Below, one piece after another: positions 1-6,111 of a stretch of DNA of 9,245 nt (position 1 is the stretch's first letter; each line of letters opens with the position of its first letter). The DNA is from CAWKAV01 sp963847735 (GTDB taxonomy: Bacteria; Desulfobacterota; Desulfuromonadia; Desulfuromonadales; BM103). The DNA lies in contig CAWKAV010000033.1 of assembly GCA_963847735.1 (NCBI GenBank), forward strand, positions 1 to 9,245. The letters are read 5' to 3'. The position numbers and the translations under genes were made by a program. Under the pieces are notes generated by a model. It saw only the letters and a list, made by a program, of their open reading frames with translations. It was not told the DNA's origin and did no database searches.

Positions 1-21
1 CGAGGTGGTGCGGCAGAGGCT

Positions 22-46
22 GTCAGTTCAAACCTGACACACCTCC
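22..46 (+). other. tRNA 3'-end-like sequence (T-arm plus acceptor strand), possible partial class II tRNA
   Basis: Bases 22-26 (GTCAG) and 34-38 (CTGAC) form a perfect 5-bp stem around the 7-base loop TTCAAAC. This is the geometry and consensus of a tRNA T-arm, with G53, T54, T55, C56, A58 and C61 in place. It is followed by ACACCTCC (39-46), which could be the 3' acceptor strand; eight bases would fit a selenocysteine tRNA and seven a serine-type tRNA. No CCA follows (CCTC instead). The 5' part would lie outside the window, so a tRNA cannot be confirmed. The piece could equally be a truncated tRNA left by recombination, or a chance hairpin. Confidence 0.25.
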
Positions 47-59
47 CCTCAAGTGTCTC

Positions 60-368
60 GCCGTTGACCTCAATCACCTGCCCGGTCACGTAACCTCTCA
101 AGCTATTGCAAACCGGGTAAAGTGCCGCCCCGGCACTATCTCCGGCCTCGCCAAGCCGCACCAGGGGAATGCCAAGCCAGGTCTTTTCCAGTTTTTCGCG
201 GCTGGAAAATTGTGCGTGGAACGCTTTGTCTATGCTGTCTGGAGAGATCGCATTGACGCGGATATCCCGGTCTGCCAGTTCCCGGCTCAGAGAGCGGGTC
301 TGGGTGCTGACGAACGCCTTGGAGGCACTGTCGATCGAGGAGCCGGGGCTGCCGCCATTGCTGCGGTT
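60..368 (-). pseudogene. SDR-family oxidoreductase remnant (internal/C-terminal fragment)
   Basis: Read on the minus strand, this stretch encodes about 100 residues from GGSPGSS to VIEVNG. By hand alignment, 76 of 100 match the C-terminal half of the intact SDR at 3608-4399. The Rossmann N-terminal half, with the NAD(P)-binding TGxxxGIG motif and the NNAG motif, is absent. The catalytic tyrosine of YSASK is replaced by Asp (DSASK), and the conserved SPG is SPD. The normal NGGQLMA end is lost: after VNG the frame runs without a stop through unrelated sequence past the left edge. Upstream the frame stays open to an ATG at 471-473 and a TGA at 480-482, but residues there have no SDR similarity. 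I infer a non-functional leftover of a duplicated SDR gene in the same orientation as the operon. No frameshift is seen inside the fragment. Confidence 0.75.
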
Positions 369-393
369 GACTGGCAAGTCACGATAGACGTAA

Positions 394-416
394 AGACCTT
401 GCTCAACAAGAGGTCT
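394..416. repeat. Imperfect inverted repeat downstream of the leftward operon
   Basis: On the minus strand, AGACCTCTTG and CAAGGTCT can pair (AGAC/GTCT and CTTG/CAAG with a two-base bulge) around a five-base loop, followed by TTTACG. It lies beyond the last gene of the leftward operon. The stem is weak and there is no real T-run, so a terminator role is only a possibility. Confidence 0.2.
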
Positions 417-443
417 CATGGCTGTCCCCCGATGCGAAAGCTG

Positions 444-477
444 ACCGATGATATCAGCCATAAACAAGCTCATCGGT
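444..477. repeat. 8-bp inverted repeat, possible weak terminator or element end
   Basis: ACCGATGA (444-451) and TCATCGGT (470-477) are perfect inverse complements separated by 18 bases. The pair begins 19 bases past the stop codon of the DUF1667 gene at 496-498. It could form a hairpin at the end of the leftward transcript, but the loop is long and no T-run follows. No direct repeats suggesting an insertion element were seen around it. Confidence 0.3.
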
Positions 478-495
478 GATCAACCCAGGTGGCTT

Positions 496-876
496 TCATT
501 TGGAGTTTGGCGCGCTGGGCAGGCTGCGGCACGCGATCACGGCAATTCCGGTCCCGGCAATATCATCCAGAATGACCTGGCCTATCTGGACAGGGGCTTC
601 GATTTCCAGGGTATGGAGAGCCCGCGCTACCGCCATAACTTCAGCTTTAGGCACCGCCGTGACCGTTTTGACCGGCAAGCGGGGCCAGAGACCCGAGTTG
701 CAGGCAATCGTGGTACTGACCATTCGGCAGGGAGCGGTGTACTCCTGCCGGGCGTAAGCCTCCCCGCGCTTACAATCGTTGCCGGTGATCTCTCGGATTT
801 CGCCATCAATGATCACCAGCTCCAGCGGGCAGCTCATCGGACAACCAATGCAGGTCAGTCTTCGCTTCTCAAGCAA
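496..876 (-). CDS. DUF1667 domain protein, Cys-rich partner of G3P-oxidising flavoproteins
   Basis: The 126-residue product matches the small DUF1667 family in length and motif pattern. Cysteines 9, 12 and 16 form CxxCxxxC (CIGCPMSC). Further cysteines at 35 (GNDCKRGEAYA), 50 (APCRMVSTTI) and 59 suggest metal or Fe-S binding. In many anaerobes the family is encoded directly after a GlpA-like dehydrogenase and an FAD/NAD oxidoreductase, exactly as here, so a role in electron transfer from G3P oxidation is likely; its chemistry is not established. The start is TTG at 874-876, directly abutting the TAA of the upstream gene (877-879). A strong ribosome-binding site, GGGAGG, lies 8 bases upstream inside that gene. 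There is no signal peptide or membrane segment, so it should be cytoplasmic. It is the last intact gene of the operon. Confidence 0.85.
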   Translation of the reverse strand: MLEKRRLTCIGCPMSCPLELVIIDGEIREITGNDCKRGEAYARQEYTAPCRMVSTTIACNSGLWPRLPVKTVTAVPKAEVMAVARALHTLEIEAPVQIGQVILDDIAGTGIAVIACRSLPSAPNSK

Positions 877-2136
877 TTATGTTGCCTCCCGTAGGCGGAC
901 ATCGATTTTCAGCATCTCGCCAAAATAGCGGTCGAGAAGCTCTGGCGCGAGAGTCAGGCGAATCATCTCCGCGGGGACCAGCATGCGGAAACTTTTTTCA
1001 TAACGGTCGCCAATCGTCAGCACGCAATTTTTTAATGGACGCTTGACCCGCAGATAGATGATCTGCTCCCGGTCAGGGGAAAGGCTCTGCGGAACACAGG
1101 AAGCGATATTCTCTCCGGCCTGAAGGGAAATATTGTCGCTGGGGCGGCGCATCCCTATGGCGACCTCCCCGGCAAAACGTCCGGCGCGAAGAGATTCTTC
1201 AGAGACAAAATCGACCAGATCGTGGACATGCAGCACATTGCCGCAGGCAAAGACTCCAGGCAGGGAGGTCTCCAGGTTACTGGTTACCTGCGGTCCGCCG
1301 GTAGCCGGGTCCATGCGCAGTCTGAGTCTGGTTGACAGTTCATTCTCAGGGATCAGGCCGATGGAAAGGAGCAGGGTATCGCAGGCAACGTCCCAGGATC
1401 GGCTGAGGTCCGGTATGAGTTCGTGGTTGACCGGGGCTATGGTCAGGCGCTCGACGCGATCCCGCCCATGAATAAAGGCGACGGTGGCGGACAGGTGCAG
1501 GGGAATACCGAAGTCATCCAGGCACTGAACCTGGTTGCGGGTCAGACCGCTGCAATGAGGCTGCAGCTCGTAGACTCCGGTCACATCACAACCCTCCAAA
1601 GACAAACGGCGGGCCATGATCAGGCCGATATCGCCGGAACCGAGGATGGCGATGCGCCGACCCGGGAGAACGCCATGCATGTTGACCATTTTCTGTGCGA
1701 GGCCGGCGGTCATCACTCCGGCGGGCCGAAAGCCAGGCGTGCGGATCGAGCCCCGGGTGCGTTCACGACAGCCCATGGCCAAAACGACGGACTGAGCCTG
1801 CAGCTGCAGATGCCCATAGCCGCCGCTGATAATCTCCAGCTGCAGAGCAGGGCTGATATCGAGGACGTAGGAGTCGGTGAGGATCTCCACCTGGTCAGAC
1901 TGGACATTTCGGATAAAACGTTCTGCGTATTCCGGGCCGGTGAGTTCTTCCTTGAAATAATGCAAGCCGAAGCCGCTGTGGATACATTGGTTGAGAATGC
2001 CGCCAGCTTCTATTTCGCGATCAACGATCAGGATATGTTCGACACCTGCCTGTCGAGCACCCAGGGCCGCGGCCAGCCCGGCAGGCCCGCCACCGACGAT
2101 CACGACATCGTACCTGCTCCTCAGTGGGCTCTTCAT
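877..2136 (-). CDS. NAD(P)/FAD-dependent oxidoreductase, second flavoprotein of the G3P oxidation module
   Basis: The 419-residue protein has an N-terminal FAD-binding Rossmann motif (VVIVGGGPAG, residues 11-20). The family-typical GGILNQCIHSGFGL (residues 45-58) follows, then AMGCRER. A second nucleotide-binding motif (ILGSGDIG, around residue 165) should bind NAD(P), and a C-terminal FAD motif reads GVFACGNVLHVHDLVD. The CxxC redox disulfide of thioredoxin reductases is absent. Homologues sit between a GlpA-like dehydrogenase and a DUF1667 protein in many anaerobes. I infer that it passes electrons between the G3P dehydrogenase and a pyridine nucleotide or other soluble carrier, loosely analogous to GlpB. 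The ATG at 2134-2136 overlaps the upstream TGA (ATGA), and a GGGGATGGG ribosome-binding site precedes it. An in-frame TTG at 2178 lies deep in the upstream gene and is less likely. Confidence 0.88.
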   Translation of the reverse strand: MKSPLRSRYDVVIVGGGPAGLAAALGARQAGVEHILIVDREIEAGGILNQCIHSGFGLHYFKEELTGPEYAERFIRNVQSDQVEILTDSYVLDISPALQLEIISGGYGHLQLQAQSVVLAMGCRERTRGSIRTPGFRPAGVMTAGLAQKMVNMHGVLPGRRIAILGSGDIGLIMARRLSLEGCDVTGVYELQPHCSGLTRNQVQCLDDFGIPLHLSATVAFIHGRDRVERLTIAPVNHELIPDLSRSWDVACDTLLLSIGLIPENELSTRLRLRMDPATGGPQVTSNLETSLPGVFACGNVLHVHDLVDFVSEESLRAGRFAGEVAIGMRRPSDNISLQAGENIASCVPQSLSPDREQIIYLRVKRPLKNCVLTIGDRYEKSFRMLVPAEMIRLTLAPELLDRYFGEMLKIDVRLREAT

Positions 2137-3611
2137 CGCCCATCCCCAACCGACAAATTGTCCTGACGTGGACAGCAAACCTCCGAGCCATGACCGCGTT
2201 TGGTGATTTCAGTAAGGGGAAGTCCCAGGGTTTCGGAGAGCAGGGCCATGACCCTCATGGTGCAGAATCCGCCCTGACAGCGGCCCATTCCGGCCCGAAC
2301 CCGGAATTTAACGCCATCGAGGGTGCGGGCGCCGTGTCGGATGGCGTAGCGCACTTCAGCCTCAGTCACCGCCTCACAGCGGCAGACAATCCGTCCGAAG
2401 GCCGGATCTTGCAGAATCGCTGCTTGCCGTTGTTGCTGTGACATCCTGGCAAAACGGAACGGTCCGTCGATTTCAGCTTTCCAGACCGGTTTTTCTGCCA
2501 GCTTCAGCCCCTCGCAACGGAGCATCTCTGTGACGTAAGTGGCAATGGCCGGTGCCGCGGTGAGCCCTGGAGACTGGATCCCCGCCACATTGAAGAAGCC
2601 TTTAACCGGAGAGGGGCCGATGACAAAATCATTTGTCTCTGCGACCGCCCGCAGACCAGCAAATTCGGTGATCGTGTCCCGCTCAGAGATCGCTTTGCAA
2701 TACTGGTGCACTGCCGCAAAGATCTTGGCTGCCCCGGCAAAGCTGGTCGACAAATCTTCGCGATTGTTGACCTCTTCCGCGGTCGGACCCACCATGATCG
2801 GGCCATCGACAGTCGGGATGATCAGCACCCCCTTGCTGGTCGCGGTGGGTACCGGAAAAATCAGTCGGGTGACTATCCCCTGCAGACGGCGATCAAGCAG
2901 GTACTCCTCCCCCTTACGGCAGTGGATTTTGAAATCAGCCGCGCCGACCATTGCCGCAACCCGATCGGCAAACACGCCTGCAGCATTGAGAATAATCCGA
3001 GAGTGGAATACTCCCTGCGGGGTTTGTATTGAAAAGTCGGCGCCGGTTTGATTGATGGCAAGGACCGGGCAGCCGCAGAAGAGTTCAGCGCCGTTTTGCT
3101 GCGCGCACTCGATTAAACCAAAGCAGGCTTCATAGGGGTTGATGACGGCCGCAGTCGGAGCGTGGAGAGCTTGCAAAATTGTGCGATTGAGGTTGGGCTC
3201 TTCTTTTTGAATCCTCTGTGGCGACCAGATTTCAAGGCCGGGGACGCCTTTGTCTTCGCCCTGCTTTTTGAGTAGCTGCAGATAATGAAGATCCTCGGGT
3301 TGCAGCGCCAGGAGCAGTTCGCCGATCCGCTTAAAACCAAACTTCAGATCCCGGGCGAGGTCGCTCCACCTTTGGTTGCCGGCCCACTCGAGCCTTCCCT
3401 TAAGCGTGTCCGGAGACGCATGATGTCCGGAATGGATGATGCCCGAGTTGGTTTTACTGGTCCCGAAACCGACTTCAACCTCTTTTTCGATCAGGGCCAG
3501 CCGCAGATCATAGCGAGACAGCTCCCGCGCCAGGGCACAGCCAACGATTCCTCCGCCAATGATAACAACGTCGTAGCTCATGCCGACAATCTTTTCTGCC
3601 CCTGAGTTCAA
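2133..3611 (-). CDS. GlpA-like FAD-dependent glycerol-3-phosphate dehydrogenase with C-terminal [2Fe-2S] domain
   Basis: This 492-residue flavoprotein probably oxidises sn-glycerol 3-phosphate to dihydroxyacetone phosphate. The dinucleotide-binding motif VVIIGGGIVG lies at residues 15-24. A DAO-type oxidase fold fills most of the protein (for example NAAGVFADRVA near 209-219 and AGIQSPGLTAAPA near 343-355). A BFD-like [2Fe-2S] domain closes it, with cysteines 410, 412, 445 and 450 (CRC...RCQGGFC). E. coli GlpA has the same architecture, whereas GlpD lacks the Fe-S domain. A CC pair (479-480) sits near the C-terminus. The TTG at 3609-3611 overlaps the TGA of the SDR gene; an ATG at 3581 (MSYDVV) gives a 482-residue protein starting closer to the FAD motif. 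Neither has an ideal ribosome-binding site, so the start is open. The related L-2-hydroxyglutarate oxidase is an alternative substrate class, but the glpK neighbour favours G3P. Confidence 0.85.
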   Translation of the reverse strand: MNSGAEKIVGMSYDVVIIGGGIVGCALARELSRYDLRLALIEKEVEVGFGTSKTNSGIIHSGHHASPDTLKGRLEWAGNQRWSDLARDLKFGFKRIGELLLALQPEDLHYLQLLKKQGEDKGVPGLEIWSPQRIQKEEPNLNRTILQALHAPTAAVINPYEACFGLIECAQQNGAELFCGCPVLAINQTGADFSIQTPQGVFHSRIILNAAGVFADRVAAMVGAADFKIHCRKGEEYLLDRRLQGIVTRLIFPVPTATSKGVLIIPTVDGPIMVGPTAEEVNNREDLSTSFAGAAKIFAAVHQYCKAISERDTITEFAGLRAVAETNDFVIGPSPVKGFFNVAGIQSPGLTAAPAIATYVTEMLRCEGLKLAEKPVWKAEIDGPFRFARMSQQQRQAAILQDPAFGRIVCRCEAVTEAEVRYAIRHGARTLDGVKFRVRAGMGRCQGGFCTMRVMALLSETLGLPLTEITKRGHGSEVCCPRQDNLSVGDGR

Positions 3612-4399
3612 GCCATTAATTGCCCACCGTTGATTTCAATAACCTGACCGGTCACATAGCCGCTTAAACCATCGCACGCCAGATAAAGGGCTGCTCCGGC
3701 GCAGTCTTCAGCCTCACCAAGTCTCCGTAGCGGAATGCCAGCCCGGGTCTTCGCCAATTTCTCCGGGCTGGAAAAGCGTGCGTGGAATGCGGTATCAATA
3801 GTGCCGGGAGAGATCGCGTTGACCCTGACCTGGCGCCCGGCCAATTCTCTGGCGAGTGAGCGGGTCAGGGTACTGACAAAAGCCTTGGACGCGCTGTAAA
3901 TCGAAGAGCCCGGGCTGCCGCCGGTTCGGGCAGAAATGGAACTGACATTGATGATGCAGCCCCCACCTGCACGGGTGAAAGCAGGCAAGACTTCGCGGCA
4001 CGCTGTAACAACCGAGCGGGCGTTGAGATTGAAGACACGATCAATAAAATCATCATCCAGCTCTTCCAGCTGGCGCCTGGCCACCATGCTGCCGGCGTTG
4101 TTGACAAGAATATCCAGCCGGCCGAAGTGCGCCACCACCTGCGTGATGGTCTCTGCAACGGCCTGGCTTGAATTGAAATCCGCCTGAATTGACAAAGCGT
4201 CACCACCGGCCAGGCGAATTCTGCCGACAAGCCCTGCAACAGCTTTGCCATCACTGCTAAAGTGTTGAATACCGACCCTGGCCCCATAACGGCCGAAGGC
4301 TTCCGCGATTGCGGCGCCGATTCCGCTGCCGCCGCCGGTTACCAACACAACCTTGCCGGACAGATCGGCCCTCAATAAATCGGTCTGTTGCTCAGACAT
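3608..4399 (-). CDS. SDR-family NAD(P)-dependent oxidoreductase of the glycerol operon
   Basis: A complete classical short-chain dehydrogenase of 263 residues. It has the cofactor motif TGGGSGIG (21-28), NNAG (100-103), NLN (124-126) as the likely catalytic Asn region, Ser153/154, and the Tyr168-Ser-Ala-Ser-Lys172 active site, followed by SPG. It resembles FabG/glucose dehydrogenase-type SDRs, so sequence alone does not give the substrate. Its position directly behind glpK (14-base gap) and translationally coupled to the G3P dehydrogenase gene suggests a polyol, glyceraldehyde or dihydroxyacetone-type substrate; that is inference. The ATG at 4397-4399 is preceded by a purine-rich AGAGGGGGAGG ribosome-binding site. 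Cytoplasmic, with no membrane segments. A decayed relative of its C-terminal half lies at 60-368, beyond the other end of the operon. Confidence 0.9.
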   Translation of the reverse strand: MSEQQTDLLRADLSGKVVLVTGGGSGIGAAIAEAFGRYGARVGIQHFSSDGKAVAGLVGRIRLAGGDALSIQADFNSSQAVAETITQVVAHFGRLDILVNNAGSMVARRQLEELDDDFIDRVFNLNARSVVTACREVLPAFTRAGGGCIINVSSISARTGGSPGSSIYSASKAFVSTLTRSLARELAGRQVRVNAISPGTIDTAFHARFSSPEKLAKTRAGIPLRRLGEAEDCAGAALYLACDGLSGYVTGQVIEINGGQLMA

Positions 4400-4413
4400 G
4401 GCCTCCCCCTCTT

Positions 4414-5907
4414 CTATTTCTCATCTTCAAGGACTCTGGATACCGCTTTTTTCCAGCCACGCAGCAACGCGTTTCGTTCTGCCTGGCCAAGTTCAGGGGT
4501 AAAGAGAGCATCTCGCTGCCAATTCTTTTGAATATCCTCAATTGACGCAAAGACGCCGAATTGCACCCCGGCGAGATAGGCCGCACCTAAAGCCGTGGTT
4601 TCCGTCACCTGAGGGCGTTCCACCGGAAGGTTCAACAGATCGGCCAGAAACTGCAGAAACCAGTTATTGGCGACCATGCCCCCATCGACGCGCAAGGTCT
4701 TCAAGGCGGCGTCGCTGTCCCCTTGCATAGCCTCCATCAGGTCGTAGGTCTGATAGCCTACCGATTCCAGGGTCGCGCGGACAATCTCCGCAATCCCGGT
4801 GTCACGGGTCAGTCCAAAAATCGCGCCACGCGCGTGAGGATCCCAGTGCGGGGCTCCCAGCCCGGTAAAAGCAGGAACCATGTAGACCCCACGATTGGAA
4901 TCAAGCCCCTGCGCGAGCCCTTCGGCCTCGCCGGCGGAGTTGATCAGTTTCAGCCCATCGCGAATCCACTGAATCGCCGCACCTGCGACAAAAATAGAGC
5001 CCTCAATCGCATAGCTGGTCTTTCCGGCGACACGATATGCGACAGTCGTTAACAGACGGTTCCGGGAACGGAAGGCTTGTCCGCCAGTATTCATCAACAC
5101 AAAGCAGCCGGTACCGTAGGTACTCTTGATCATTCCCGGCTCAAGGCAGGCCTGCCCGATAGCCGCGGCCTGTTGATCACCCGCGATTCCGCCGATCGGA
5201 ATGGGGCGACCGAACAGCTCTGCATCCGTTACGCCAAAATCGGCAATGCAATCCCTGACCTCGGGTAACAGGGCGTATGGAATGTTGAACAGATCCAGCA
5301 GAGACTTGTCCCACTCCTGGGTGTGGATATTAAACAGCATGGTCCGCGATGCGTTGGTCGCATCGGTTGCGTGCACTGCACCGCCGGTCAGGCGCCAGAG
5401 CAGGAAGCTGTCGACTGTTCCAAACGCCAACTCCCCTTTTTCGGCCCTCGCCCTTGCCCCCGCTACATGATCGAGAATCCAGCCCAGTTTGGTTGCTGAA
5501 AAGTAGGGGTCAATCAGCAACCCGGTCCGTTCGGCGACCAGTTCTTCATTCCCCGCAGTTATAAGCTCGGCACAATGGGCGGCGGTGCGACGATCCTGCC
5601 AGACAATCGCATTGTAAATAGGTTTACCGGTCTGCCGATCCCAGACCAGCGTTGTTTCTCGCTGGTTGGTGATACCGATGCCGGCAACCTCATTCCCGGT
5701 CATCTCTGCCTGCTGCAGCGACCGGCGGCACACCTCGAGCACCGATTGCCAGATCCCTTCCGGATCATGTTCGACCCATGCATCCTGCGGATAGAGCTGA
5801 CGGAATTCTTGCTGGGACTGCGCTATGCAGTGTCCACTTGCATCGAAAATCATGGCACGCGAACTGGTCGTTCCCTGATCGATAGCAAGGATATGTCGTC
5901 CCTTCAT
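4414..5907 (-). CDS. glpK: Glycerol kinase
   Basis: The 497-residue FGGY-family kinase phosphorylates glycerol to sn-glycerol 3-phosphate with ATP, trapping it in the cytoplasm. The N-terminal phosphate-binding segment DQGTTSSR is at 10-17. Glycerol-contacting residues fall at the same positions as in the E. coli enzyme: Arg83-Glu84 (NQRET), Trp103 (VWQDRR) and Tyr135, with the catalytic Asp at 244 (GIAGDQQAA). The C-terminal lobe carries STYGTGCF, GLGAPHWDP and RVDGGMVANNWFLQ. Length and all core motifs are normal. The ATG at 5905-5907 has a strong AGGAGGT ribosome-binding site a few bases upstream. A longer in-frame TTG start at 5922 would encode that ribosome-binding site and is rejected. 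It is the first gene of the leftward operon, behind a promoter with a GlpR-like operator. Confidence 0.98.
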   Translation of the reverse strand: MKGRHILAIDQGTTSSRAMIFDASGHCIAQSQQEFRQLYPQDAWVEHDPEGIWQSVLEVCRRSLQQAEMTGNEVAGIGITNQRETTLVWDRQTGKPIYNAIVWQDRRTAAHCAELITAGNEELVAERTGLLIDPYFSATKLGWILDHVAGARARAEKGELAFGTVDSFLLWRLTGGAVHATDATNASRTMLFNIHTQEWDKSLLDLFNIPYALLPEVRDCIADFGVTDAELFGRPIPIGGIAGDQQAAAIGQACLEPGMIKSTYGTGCFVLMNTGGQAFRSRNRLLTTVAYRVAGKTSYAIEGSIFVAGAAIQWIRDGLKLINSAGEAEGLAQGLDSNRGVYMVPAFTGLGAPHWDPHARGAIFGLTRDTGIAEIVRATLESVGYQTYDLMEAMQGDSDAALKTLRVDGGMVANNWFLQFLADLLNLPVERPQVTETTALGAAYLAGVQFGVFASIEDIQKNWQRDALFTPELGQAERNALLRGWKKAVSRVLEDEK

Positions 5908-5929
5908 AAATGACCTCCTCAAACCCTGG

Positions 5930-5942
5930 TTTGACTATCAAA
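5930..5942. repeat. Short inverted repeat in the glpK leader
   Basis: TTTGA and TCAAA flank a three-base centre (CTA on the plus strand). The repeat lies between the predicted glpK transcription start and its ribosome-binding site. It could be an extra regulator contact or chance in AT-rich DNA; it does not match the GlpR consensus. Confidence 0.25.
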
Positions 5943-5945
5943 AGT

Positions 5946-5975
5946 TCATAATCACTCAATATCGAAAATAGTCAA
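5946..5975 (-). promoter_or_regulatory. Candidate sigma-70 promoter for the glpK operon
   Basis: On the minus strand, TTGACT (complement of 5970-5975) serves as a -35 box. TTATGA (complement of 5946-5951) serves as the -10 box, with an 18-base spacer. Transcription would start about 30 bases ahead of the glpK ATG, leaving room for the AGGAGGT site. The -35 is a near-consensus match; the -10 is only fair. Confidence 0.55.
5951..5970 (-). promoter_or_regulatory. GlpR-like operator within the glpK promoter
   Basis: On the minus strand, the first ten bases (TATTTTCGAT) match the E. coli GlpR half-site WATKYTCGWW at all ten positions. The second half (ATTGAGTGAT) matches the mirror half-site only partly. 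The site fills the spacer between the proposed -35 and -10, where a bound repressor would exclude RNA polymerase. A GlpR protein very close to that of E. coli is encoded next to it. Comparison is to the consensus as I recall it. Confidence 0.5.
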
Positions 5976-5981
5976 GCTGCC

Positions 5982-6006
5982 GATTGTTCAAAAGTGAAAA
6001 CGTTTT
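5982..6006. promoter_or_regulatory. Further operator-like palindromic sequence between the divergent promoters
   Basis: ATTGTTCAAA near the start of this stretch matches the GlpR half-site consensus at 8 of 10 positions. It forms an imperfect palindrome with the following sequence (TTCA-AAAG-TGAA). It runs into a perfect 10-base palindrome, AAAACGTTTT (5997-6006). Placed between the two promoters, it could be an auxiliary GlpR site or a site for another regulator. Confidence 0.35.
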
Positions 6007-6017
6007 GCAATTTCTCC

Positions 6018-6045
6018 TTGTCAAACGAACAAAATCTAGTATAAA
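6018..6045 (+). promoter_or_regulatory. Candidate sigma-70 promoter for glpR-glpSTP, with a GlpR half-site in the spacer
   Basis: TTGTCA (6018-6023) and TATAAA (6040-6045), 16 bases apart, form a good -35/-10 pair pointing right. The start would fall near 6052, giving a leader of about 60 bases. In the spacer, AACGAACAAA (6024-6033) matches the E. coli GlpR half-site WWCGAMCATW at 9 of 10 positions, which suggests autoregulation. The matching second half-site is not evident. Confidence 0.55.
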
Positions 6046-6111
6046 GATAAAATTAGCACAAATTCATTCCCTAACAGAACATAGTTATCCCCTAACCGAT
6101 CTGGACTCTGG

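Noticed and set aside
448..894. 148-residue open frame on the plus strand
   Set aside because: It is antisense to the DUF1667 gene, whose CxxCxxxC motif and ribosome-binding site support the minus strand.
1423..2166. 247-residue open frame on the plus strand
   Set aside because: It lies entirely antisense to the FAD/NAD oxidoreductase, has no recognisable motif, and arises from the codon bias of the real gene.
2539..3051. 170-residue open frame on the plus strand
   Set aside because: It is antisense to the GlpA-like dehydrogenase, whose motifs and Fe-S cysteines clearly mark the coding strand; no domain is visible in the antisense frame.
2133..3611. Identification as aerobic GlpD
   Set aside because: The C-terminal CxC...CxxxxC [2Fe-2S] domain and the two following genes match GlpA-type systems and not the single-subunit GlpD.
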